The position numbers and the translations under genes are program-made. This document shows, piece by piece, positions 1-5,450 of a stretch of DNA of 11,513 nt. Source of the DNA: an uncultured Collinsella sp. GTDB lineage: Bacteria > Actinomycetota > Coriobacteriia > Coriobacteriales > Coriobacteriaceae. The number at the start of each line of letters is the position of its first letter. Within the stretch, counting starts at the first letter, position 1. The stretch lies in assembly GCA_902482185.1 (NCBI GenBank), contig CABSZR010000028.1:1-11513 (forward strand). The letters run 5' to 3'. The notes beneath the pieces are model-generated. The model ran no database searches, was not told the DNA's origin, and was given only the letters and a program-made list of their open reading frames with translations.

Positions 1-288
1 ATAAAAGGGGGACGTCTTCAAGTTGAAGAAACACTCGTTTGTATTTTCCTTGAATGTGTATTTGAAAGGAATTTCATCTAACACGTACGGAAATGCATTG
101 AACTTATCCAGTGACAGGGAGGGAGTCCAAGTCATCTGCTCCAAACGTGCCGACAGAGATTCCGGGCCGTTGTTGTAGCGGTCCACATACCAAGGAAGCC
201 CTTTGTAGTAGGTCGTTGTCGCCCATTTGCCGTTGTAATCGTCCATCCAAAAAGCACCGTTTGCCGCATGTCCGGCAGAAAGGATCGC
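1..288 (-). CDS. Partial PafA-like alkaline phosphatase (internal fragment, Bacteroidota type)
   Basis: The minus strand is open without a stop from about 288 down to base 1, giving about 95 residues with neither the natural start nor the end. The translation contains AILSAGHAANGAFWMDD, then GKWATTTYYKGLPWYVDRYN, then a Trp-Thr-Pro stretch and an Ile-Pro-Phe-Lys-Tyr-Thr-Phe segment. From memory of the family, this GHAANGAFW...LPxW(V)xxxN pattern is typical of PafA-type alkaline phosphatases (type I phosphodiesterase/nucleotide pyrophosphatase fold) of Bacteroides and relatives, which are exported phosphomonoesterases. The catalytic Thr and metal ligands are not in this piece. Base use is clearly more AT-rich than in the rest of the window. 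Homology stops at the pdxT ribosome binding site, so the fragment is broken at its N-terminal side and runs off the window at its C-terminal side. The family call is fairly sure; the host assignment is inference. Confidence 0.7.
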
Positions 289-290
289 AC
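279..290. other. Probable sequence junction (assembly chimera or recombination point)
   Basis: Two unrelated functional signals meet here. On the minus strand, the phosphatase codons Ala-Ile-Leu-Ser occupy 277-288. On the plus strand, AAAGGA at 279-284 with a 6-base spacer is the ribosome binding site of pdxT, whose ATG is at 291. A short shared word such as AAAGGATCGC could belong to both parents, so the exact breakpoint within it cannot be fixed. Base composition changes across this point. Confidence 0.6.
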
Positions 291-878
291 ATGAGCGATT
301 ATGCAGACCAAACGGTCGCCGTGCTGGCGGTCCAAGGCGCTTTTGCCGAGCACGAGGCGAGGCTGTCCGAGCTGGGCGCACGTTGTATTGAGCTGAGGCA
401 GGCGGCTGATTTGAAGCAGGACTTTGACCGTCTGGTACTTCCCGGCGGCGAGTCTACCGTTCAAGGGAAGCTGCTTGATGAGTTGGGCATGCTCGAGGAG
501 CTTCGCACCCGCATTGTTGAAGGCATGCCCGTCCTGGGCACCTGCGCCGGCCTGATTCTGCTGGCTCACGACCTTGCCGCCCATGACGATAAGGGCACGC
601 CGCGCCTGGCAACCATGGATGTGCTCGTTGAGCGCAATGCCTACGGCAGGCAGCTCGGCAGTTTTCGAACCAAGGGGCAGGTAGCTGGCATCGACGGTGA
701 AGTGCCGCTGACGTTTATCCGCGCGCCCCGCATCGTCGAGGTCCACGGCGACGCAAAGGCCTTAGCGAAAGTCGACGGCCGTATCGTCGCCGCGCGCCAG
801 GGCAACCAGCTCGGCGTAACCTTCCACCCCGAACTCGATGAAGACACCCGCCTCCACGAACTGTTCCTACAAATGTAG
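291..878 (+). CDS. pdxT: Pyridoxal 5'-phosphate synthase glutaminase subunit PdxT
   Basis: PdxT hydrolyses glutamine and channels the ammonia to PdxS, which builds pyridoxal 5'-phosphate from ribose 5-phosphate and glyceraldehyde 3-phosphate; both are cytosolic. The 195-residue length is normal for the family. Class I glutamine amidotransferase features are visible: VLAVQGAFAEHE at the N-terminus, PGGEST at 51-56, the nucleophile Cys85 in GTCAGL, and the His179/Glu181 pair in FHPE. The ATG at 291 is chosen because AAAGGA lies 6 bases upstream; the open frame continues upstream only through the foreign fragment. pdxT normally follows pdxS directly, and pdxS is absent here because the upstream sequence is replaced at the junction. 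A 20-bp hairpin with a T-rich tail at 974-1035 can terminate the transcript. Confidence 0.95.
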   Translation: MSDYADQTVAVLAVQGAFAEHEARLSELGARCIELRQAADLKQDFDRLVLPGGESTVQGKLLDELGMLEELRTRIVEGMPVLGTCAGLILLAHDLAAHDDKGTPRLATMDVLVERNAYGRQLGSFRTKGQVAGIDGEVPLTFIRAPRIVEVHGDAKALAKVDGRIVAARQGNQLGVTFHPELDEDTRLHELFLQM

Positions 879-901
879 GCATCGAAATCAACAAACGAAA
901 C

Positions 902-965
902 GAGAGTGGATAATCTCCCACCTTGAGCATGAATATGGGCTCATACCGGGAGATTATCCACTCTC
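902..965. repeat. Long perfect inverted repeat (18-bp arms)
   Basis: The arms at 902-919 (GAGAGTGGATAATCTCCC) and 948-965 are perfect reverse complements. A 5-bp inner stem (924-928 with 939-943) lies within the 28-base loop. Neither side is followed by a T tract, so this does not look like a simple intrinsic terminator. It begins 23 bases after the pdxT stop and lies 8 bases from the next inverted repeat, which suggests an extragenic palindrome cluster. Confidence 0.8.
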
Positions 966-973
966 ATGCTACG

Positions 974-1035
974 TAGTCGTTGGGGACGTTCTTAAATGAC
1001 CAGTCAAACAAGAACGTCCCCAACGACTATCTTTT
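974..1035 (+). terminator. Perfect 20-bp hairpin with T-rich tail; likely pdxT terminator and repeat-family member
   Basis: The arms at 974-993 (TAGTCGTTGGGGACGTTCTT) and 1010-1029 are perfect reverse complements around a 16-base loop. On the plus strand the stem is followed by TCTTTT (1030-1035), the shape of an intrinsic terminator for pdxT; the minus side lacks a T run. The core GGGACGTTC(T/C)TT recurs at 3491-3503 on the other strand, so the element probably also belongs to a dispersed palindromic family. Structure is seen; termination and family membership are inferred. Confidence 0.7.
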
Positions 1036-1111
1036 AGCAGGTCTGGATCATGGCAATGTCGATGTTTTGGCACCGACAGCGAGCGCCCACCAGAGCGAAC
1101 AAATTGGCATG

Positions 1112-1153
1112 AAAAGAGGACGGCATAGACCTTCTGGTCATGCCGTCCTCTTT
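1112..1153. terminator. Bidirectional intrinsic terminator between convergent pdxT and htpG
   Basis: A 14-bp stem (1113-1126 with 1140-1153, AAAGAGGACGGCAT) continues through one bulged A into a 4-bp GACC/GGTC stem closing a TTCT loop. Read on the minus strand the hairpin runs into CTCTTTTC; on the plus strand into CTCTTTG. It lies in the convergent gap downstream of both pdxT and htpG, where a shared terminator is expected. Confidence 0.75.
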
Positions 1154-1182
1154 GAATGACAAGTTGTCGCTCCGGCGCCCGC

Positions 1183-1267
1183 GCAGCGTCGACCGGTCCG
1201 CCGTTCGTTAGAACGGCGGAACTGAGGGCAGCGTCGAGCCGTTACGCGGTTTGGTAAAACCGCGTAA
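1183..1267. repeat. Tandem pair of 45-base units: constant 10-mer, 4-base spacer, variable hairpin
   Basis: GCAGCGTCGA occurs at 1183-1192 and again at 1228-1237. After each copy there are exactly four bases and then a perfect hairpin. Unit 1 has a 10-bp stem (1197-1206 with 1211-1220) with loop GTTA. Unit 2 has an 11-bp stem (1242-1252 with 1257-1267) with loop GGTA. The stems differ in sequence but both stay fully paired. The second ends 8 bases from the htpG stop, so on the minus strand both would be in the htpG 3' untranslated region, upstream of the terminator at 1112-1153. I do not recognise the family. Confidence 0.75.
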
Positions 1268-1275
1268 ATACCTAA

Positions 1276-3300
1276 CTACATCAAGTTGCAAACAGCTGCT
1301 GCGAAGGCAACGGGATCCTCGGGCAGAATGCCCTCGACCAGCAGGGCCTGGTCATAGAGCAAACCGGAGTACTGCTTGATCTTGTCGGCGTCGCCCGCCT
1401 TCTGAGCGGCGACGAGCTTGGAAAAGACCGGGTGCTTGGCGTTGAGCTCGAGCACGCGCTGGCTCTTGGGCATACCGTCGGGCGCGCCCTCGGGACCCTT
1501 CTGGAGCACCTTCTCCATCTCGAGCGAAAGCGGGCCCTCGGTGGTGATGCACGCGGGAGCATCGGTCAGGCGCGCAGAAACAGCCACCTTCTCAACCTTA
1601 TCGCCCAAAGCCTCCTTCATCGCCGTGAAAAGCGACTCGTTCTCCTTGGTAGCCTCCTCGGCATCCTTTTTCTCGTCCTCGGTCGCCAGGTCAAGATCAC
1701 CGGTTGCGACGTTCTTGAGCTCCAGGTGACGATCCTCAACCTCGGGCTCGGCACCATCGGCCACGGCCTTCTCGGCAGCCTCGCGGGCGGCATCGTCCTC
1801 GTAGATCTTGGGCATATCGGCGGCAACGTACTCACGCATAGCCTGGAAGGTGAACTCATCCACGTCCTGCGTCAGCAGCAGCACGTCATAGCCGCGGTCG
1901 AGCACGCCCTTTACCACGGGCATCTTGGCCAAGCGCTCACGCGAGTCGCCGGCGGCGTAGTAGATGGCCTTCTGATCCTCGGGCATGCCCTTGGCATACT
2001 CGGCCAGGGTAATCATCTTCTGTTCCTTGGCAGACCAGAACAGCAACAGATCGGCGAGCTCATCGGCCTTCATGCCATAGCTCGAGTAGATGCCGTACTT
2101 AAGACCGCGGCCAAAGTTCTCAAAGAACTTCTCGTAGGCCTCGCGGTCGTTGTCACGCATATCCTCAAGGTCGGCGGTGATCTTCTTTTCCACACGCTTG
2201 GCGATGGCCTTGAGCTGACGGTTCTGCTGCAGCGTCTCACGCGAGATGTTGAGCGACACATCGGCGGAATCCACGACGCCGCGGACAAAGTTGTAGTAGT
2301 CGGGCAGCAGGTCGTCGCACTTCTCCATGATCAGGACGTTGGAGCTGTAGAGTGCCAGACCCTTCTCGTAATCCTTGCTGTACAGATCGAACGGCGCGCG
2401 GCCCGGCACAAACAGCAGGGCATCGTACTCGAGCGTGCCCTCGGCATGGAAGCTGATGGTGCGCGCAGGATCGTCAAAGTCGTGGAACGTGGACTTGTAG
2501 AACTCGTCGTAGTCCTTCTGCTCGACATCGGAGCTGCGCTTCTTCCAGATCGGTGTCATGGAATTGACGGTCTCGAGCTCCTGGTAGTCCTCGTACTCGG
2601 GCTTGTAATCGTCGCCGGCGTCCTCGGGCTTGGGTTTCTGGCGGCTCTTGGACACCATCATCTGAATCGGGTAGCGCACATAGTTGCTGTACTGCTGAAT
2701 CAGGCTCTTGAGACCCCACTCGGTCAGGAAGCGATCGTAGGTCTCGGCCTCGCCGTCGGCATCGAGCTTCTCGTTCTCGCGCAGCGTCAGGATGACATCG
2801 GTACCGTGCTCGGCGCGCTCACCGTCCTCGATGGTGTAGCCCTCAAGACCGTCGGATTCCCACACATGGGCGACATCCTCGCCATAGGCGCGGCTGACGA
2901 CCTTCACATGGCTGGCGACCATAAAAGCCGAGTAGAAGCCCACGCCAAACTGGCCGATGATGTCGACATCGGAGCCCTGCTGCTCGGCGTTCTCGGTCTT
3001 AAACTCCTCGGAGCCGGAATGGGCGATGGTGCCCAGGTTGCGCTCGAGCTCCTCGGCGGTCATGCCGATACCGTTATCCGAAATAGTGATGGTGCGGGCG
3101 TCCTTATCAAAGGAAACACGGATGGCCAAGTCGCCCTGGTCGAGCTTGACACTCGGATCCTGAAGGCTCTTAAAGTTGAGCTTGTCGACGGCATCGCTCG
3201 CGTTGGAGATAAGCTCGCGCAGGAAGATTTCCTTATTGGTGTAGATGGAGTTGATCATGAGGTCGAGCAGTTTTTTGCTCTCGGTCTTAAATTGACGCAT
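1276..3300 (-). CDS. htpG: Molecular chaperone HtpG (bacterial Hsp90)
   Basis: HtpG is the cytosolic bacterial Hsp90, an ATP-driven homodimeric chaperone acting on late-folding or stress-damaged clients, often with DnaK. The 674 residues are somewhat longer than E. coli HtpG (624). The N-terminal GHKL ATPase domain (about 1-220) shows Glu29 and Asn33 in FLRELISNASDAVDKL, DNGIGM at 75-80 and GQFGVGFYSAF at 116-126. A charged linker follows at about 216-245, then the middle domain from about 248 (TPIWKK; NISRETLQQN at 351-360 with the family-typical Arg). A highly acidic stretch at roughly 510-600 precedes the C-terminal dimerisation domain. The ATG at 3300 has AAAGGA 6-8 bases upstream. The gene stands as its own unit, with a terminator-like hairpin in its leader and structured repeats after its stop. 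No CIRCE element is visible. Confidence 0.97.
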   Translation of the reverse strand: MRQFKTESKKLLDLMINSIYTNKEIFLRELISNASDAVDKLNFKSLQDPSVKLDQGDLAIRVSFDKDARTITISDNGIGMTAEELERNLGTIAHSGSEEFKTENAEQQGSDVDIIGQFGVGFYSAFMVASHVKVVSRAYGEDVAHVWESDGLEGYTIEDGERAEHGTDVILTLRENEKLDADGEAETYDRFLTEWGLKSLIQQYSNYVRYPIQMMVSKSRQKPKPEDAGDDYKPEYEDYQELETVNSMTPIWKKRSSDVEQKDYDEFYKSTFHDFDDPARTISFHAEGTLEYDALLFVPGRAPFDLYSKDYEKGLALYSSNVLIMEKCDDLLPDYYNFVRGVVDSADVSLNISRETLQQNRQLKAIAKRVEKKITADLEDMRDNDREAYEKFFENFGRGLKYGIYSSYGMKADELADLLLFWSAKEQKMITLAEYAKGMPEDQKAIYYAAGDSRERLAKMPVVKGVLDRGYDVLLLTQDVDEFTFQAMREYVAADMPKIYEDDAAREAAEKAVADGAEPEVEDRHLELKNVATGDLDLATEDEKKDAEEATKENESLFTAMKEALGDKVEKVAVSARLTDAPACITTEGPLSLEMEKVLQKGPEGAPDGMPKSQRVLELNAKHPVFSKLVAAQKAGDADKIKQYSGLLYDQALLVEGILPEDPVAFAAAVCNLM

Positions 3301-3330
3301 GTGCAGTCCTTTCGCGCTACCCCTGCCCGC

Positions 3331-3356
3331 AAAAACGGCCCGGTTGCCCGAGCCGC
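3331..3356 (-). terminator. Terminator-like hairpin with U tract in the htpG leader (possible attenuator)
   Basis: Read as minus-strand RNA, GCGGCUCGG and CCGGGCCGU pair over 9 positions, with a central U-G and an outer G-U wobble, around a GCAA (GNRA-type) loop. Five U follow immediately (plus-strand A at 3331-3335). This is the classic intrinsic-terminator layout. It lies about 30 bases upstream of the htpG start codon, leaving no room for a promoter between it and htpG, and about 150 bases downstream of the acetyltransferase stop. It may end the upstream operon, attenuate htpG, or do both. Confidence 0.6.
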
Positions 3357-3429
3357 ATCGCAGACCTGCTATGTTCAGACTTAGATTTTATAACCCAATA
3401 GCGCGCATATATACATACGGAATCGAAAA

Positions 3430-3459
3430 ACTGTATGTCCGAGCGCTCCAATGCGTCAA
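3430..3459 (-). promoter_or_regulatory. Candidate htpG promoter
   Basis: On the minus strand TTGACG (3454-3459) is followed after 18 bases by TACAGT (3430-3435), a sigma-A-like pair with a good -35 and a moderate -10. An AT-rich TATAAA at 3387-3392 is an alternative -10 without a convincing -35. Both lie upstream of the leader hairpin at 3331-3356. Confidence 0.35.
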
Positions 3460-3464
3460 TTGCC

Positions 3465-3511
3465 AAGGAGTGTCCCCAGCTGCCGGCAGAAAAGGAACGT
3501 CCCTATCTGCC
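3465..3511. repeat. Imperfect 20-base direct repeats of the GACGTTCC family
   Basis: AAGGAGTGTCCCCAGCTGCC (3465-3484) and AAGGAACGTCCCTATCTGCC (3492-3511) match at 16 of 20 positions with a 27-base period. The spacer completes a CTGCCGGCAG palindrome at 3480-3489. The GAACGTCCC word is shared with the right arm of the hairpin at 974-1029. The second copy overlaps the stop codon and last three codons of the acetyltransferase gene. Confidence 0.55.
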
Positions 3512-4003
3512 ATCTACGCGCTTGGCCATCCAGACATGGGGCTGGCCCTCGTCTTCGTAATCTACCGGGGCAATTTGCGTGTAGCCCGCCTTTACATAGA
3601 GCGGCAGCACGTATTCCTGCGCATGCAGCTTAATAAGCTTGGCGCCGGCATCGCGTGCACACGAAGCACTGGTCTCCACGATCGCACTCGCCAGTCCGCG
3701 ACGACGCATAGCCGGCAGCACGGCGACGCGCCCCATAATGTAGGTCTCCCCCGCCGCAACGCCTTCGTCCATGTCGCATGCCGGCAACACCGGGGCCTCT
3801 GCGTCAGCCACGCGCTCAAGCTCTTCGGGAAACACGCGCGAGCAACCGGCAAGCTCGCCGTCTACATAGAGCGTCACATGAATGCAGTTTGGATCCTCGT
3901 CGATAGCGTCGAACTCATTCTCGTAGCCCTGCTCGTCCATAAAAACGACGCGGCGCACCAACGCCGCGTCATCAAAGCATCCCGTCTTAAGTTGGATATC
4001 CAT
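3503..4003 (-). CDS. GNAT-family N-acetyltransferase (ElaA/YjcF-like)
   Basis: A 166-residue single-domain GNAT protein, expected to transfer an acetyl group from acetyl-CoA to an unknown amine in the cytosol. The acetyl-CoA motif is clear at about 91-112, with GRVAVLPAMRRRGLASAIV fitting the V-x-V-x-P-x-x-R-x-x-G pattern. The HAQEYVLPLYVKAGY segment (127-141) resembles the ElaA/YjcF branch, as does the early EFDAIDEDPN...LYVDGELAG region. The ATG at 4003 is chosen because GAAAGGG lies 5 bases upstream; an in-frame TTG at 4021 has no such site. The gene starts 39 bases after the phosphatase stop on the same strand and may be the last gene of that operon. Its final codons lie in repeat-like sequence. 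The substrate cannot be inferred. Confidence 0.85.
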   Translation of the reverse strand: MDIQLKTGCFDDAALVRRVVFMDEQGYENEFDAIDEDPNCIHVTLYVDGELAGCSRVFPEELERVADAEAPVLPACDMDEGVAAGETYIMGRVAVLPAMRRRGLASAIVETSASCARDAGAKLIKLHAQEYVLPLYVKAGYTQIAPVDYEDEGQPHVWMAKRVDGR

Positions 4004-4023
4004 GGCTGCCCTTTCATTCAATG

Positions 4024-4046
4024 CGAACGTTAGGGACAGATTTTAG
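4024..4046. repeat. Repeat-like fragment (TTAGGGACAGATTTTAG) at the 3' end of the tyrosine phosphatase gene
   Basis: The short gap between the phosphatase and acetyltransferase genes contains CGAACGTTAGGGACAGATTT. It shares GTCCCTA (as TAGGGAC) with 3499-3505 and ACGTT/GGGAC elements with the hairpin at 974-1029. The phosphatase stop codon (4043-4045) lies inside it. It may be a degraded member of the same extragenic family; evidence is limited to short words. Confidence 0.35.
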
Positions 4047-4693
4047 CGAAAATGAGCTCCGCGTACGCTAAACTTCGCGCGAGCCTTCGCCAGGCAGTCG
4101 TAATGACCCACGTTATGGGCATCGCTCGCGATGAAGCTGTACAGGTTCTGATCGAACAGGCGCTGTGCCGGCTTTTTCTCGCGACCAAAGCGACCGCCGG
4201 CAATAAAGTCCGCCGAAGCCTGCAGCTTGCAGCCCATATCGACCAGACGCTCCGCCACGCTTACATCCTTTTGAACCGCACGATAGCGCTCAGGATGAGC
4301 GATGATCACCTGGTAGCCACGGCACTGCAAATCGTAAATCGTGTTCTCGTACTCTCTAAACGCATACGCATCGGCATGCGTCGAAAGTTCGAGCAGAAAC
4401 TCGTTGGTCCCATCGAAATGCAAGTGCTCCGCGGCATCGATACCAAGCTCAACGAGCTTTCGATGGTTGACCTCGAAGCCCATCTGGAGCGGAAAACCGT
4501 CAGCGTTATCACGCAGCAGCTCAAAGGCATCCCACATCTTGTCGTAATCAAAATAGGGATCACGGCAGTGAGGAGTGCAAACGATTCTGGTTACACCGGC
4601 CCGCTTGGCAGCCTCGAGCATCGCCAAGCTCTCATCGAGATCGGCGGCGCCGTCGTCTACACCCGGCAAGATATGGCAATGAATGTCACGCAT
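4043..4693 (-). CDS. cpsB: PHP-type protein-tyrosine phosphatase (CpsB/YwqE-like)
   Basis: This 216-residue protein belongs to the manganese-dependent PHP phosphatases that dephosphorylate the autokinase of capsule/exopolysaccharide systems. Metal-binding motifs are visible: DIHCHILPGVDDGA at 3-16, TPH at 40-42, Glu74, AHPERY at 132-137 and SDAH at 190-193. The ATG at 4693 has AAGG about 7 bases upstream and starts 17 bases after the kinase gene stop, so the two are surely co-transcribed. The protein is shorter than CpsB of Streptococcus pneumoniae (243) or B. subtilis YwqE (254), ending soon after the last metal motif with VRGAHFR instead of a longer C-terminal helix and Asn-Pro segment. This may be lineage-normal or a slight truncation: the stop lies in repeat-like sequence, and the +1 frame reads YAELIFAK there. 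Confidence 0.88.
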   Translation of the reverse strand: MRDIHCHILPGVDDGAADLDESLAMLEAAKRAGVTRIVCTPHCRDPYFDYDKMWDAFELLRDNADGFPLQMGFEVNHRKLVELGIDAAEHLHFDGTNEFLLELSTHADAYAFREYENTIYDLQCRGYQVIIAHPERYRAVQKDVSVAERLVDMGCKLQASADFIAGGRFGREKKPAQRLFDQNLYSFIASDAHNVGHYDCLAKARAKFSVRGAHFR

Positions 4694-4710
4694 AGGTCAG
4701 CCTTAATCAA

Positions 4711-5448
4711 CTAAACGTTTGCTCGGTTGGTGAAGATGCCCTTTTTGGAAGTCCCCTGATCGTCGGAGCCCTTCTTAACCTTCTTACCGTCCTTGGTGTA
4801 GTAGGAGTAGTAGTACTCGCTGGTCTCGGTCTCACAGTAATTCATAACGGTACCGATGAGCTTGACCTTCTCGGACTTCTTAAGCTGGGCGATAGCGTTG
4901 AGCGCCTCTTCGCGCTTGGTAAAGTCCTCGCGCACCACAAACAGTGTGCCGTCAGTCAGGCTGGCGATCTCGGCAGCATCGATGAAGGTGCCGACCGGAG
5001 GAGCGTCAAAGATGACATACTGGAACTTGGCAGACAGTGCCTTAACCAGCTTGGCAAAACGGTGAGACACGATGATGTCAGCAGGATTGGGAATGTGAGG
5101 CTCCGCATCGAGGAAATAGAAGTTCTTCTGACCCGTCTCGACAATTGCCTGGTCAATGGAGATCTGCTCGGAAAGAACCGCATAGAGTCCGCCGCGCGAA
5201 CGAACGCCGAGCATATCGGAAAGGGACCTGCGGCGCATATCGGCCTCAACCAGGAGCACGGACTTGCCACTCGTGGCAATTGCCTGAGCAAGGTTAATGG
5301 AAACCGTAGACTTGCCCTCGTTGGGAATCGAGGAGGTAACGGTGATGGTGCGAATGGGGTCGTCCACGCTCGCAAAGCGGATGTTGGCCAGAAGGGTCTT
5401 GGCGGCATTCTGTACAACGAGCTTATCGGTGTTCTTTGCCTTAGCCAT
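4711..5448 (-). CDS. cpsD: Bacterial tyrosine (BY) kinase, CpsD/Wzc catalytic domain
   Basis: This 245-residue cytoplasmic P-loop kinase autophosphorylates on tyrosines and, with its membrane adaptor, controls polysaccharide polymerisation and export. Walker A is SSIPNEGKST (39-48), Walker A' is LLVEADMRRR (65-74) and Walker B is YVIFDAPP (144-151). A tyrosine cluster, EYYYSYY, lies at 211-217. Unusually for the family, about 28 Lys-rich residues follow this cluster; in most BY kinases it is nearly terminal. The adaptor gene stop is 2 bases before the ATG at 5448, and its final codons contain the AAAGGTGG ribosome binding site, so translation is coupled. As in Gram-positive systems, the kinase and membrane activator are separate proteins, unlike the fused Wzc of proteobacteria. 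Confidence 0.92.
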   Translation of the reverse strand: MAKAKNTDKLVVQNAAKTLLANIRFASVDDPIRTITVTSSIPNEGKSTVSINLAQAIATSGKSVLLVEADMRRRSLSDMLGVRSRGGLYAVLSEQISIDQAIVETGQKNFYFLDAEPHIPNPADIIVSHRFAKLVKALSAKFQYVIFDAPPVGTFIDAAEIASLTDGTLFVVREDFTKREEALNAIAQLKKSEKVKLIGTVMNYCETETSEYYYSYYTKDGKKVKKGSDDQGTSKKGIFTNRANV

Positions 5449-5450
5449 GC

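Noticed and set aside
111..290. N-terminal extension of pdxT to an upstream ATG
   Set aside because: It would translate the antisense of the phosphatase fragment. A strong ribosome binding site precedes the ATG at 291, which gives normal family length.
902..1267. CRISPR array
   Set aside because: Repeated stem-loops occur, but there is no series of identical repeats with unique spacers and no cas gene.
1432..3384. 650-residue open frame on the plus strand
   Set aside because: It is antisense to htpG, whose motifs are unmistakable. Its Leu/Val/Gly/His-rich translation is the usual mirror of a high-GC3 gene, and it has no recognisable domain.
3301..3502. CIRCE/HrcA operator upstream of htpG
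   Set aside because: No TTAGCACTC-N9-GAGTGCTAA-like dyad could be found on either strand.
3299..4033. 244-residue open frame on the plus strand
   Set aside because: It covers the htpG leader and the antisense of the acetyltransferase, shows no domain and has no good ribosome binding site.
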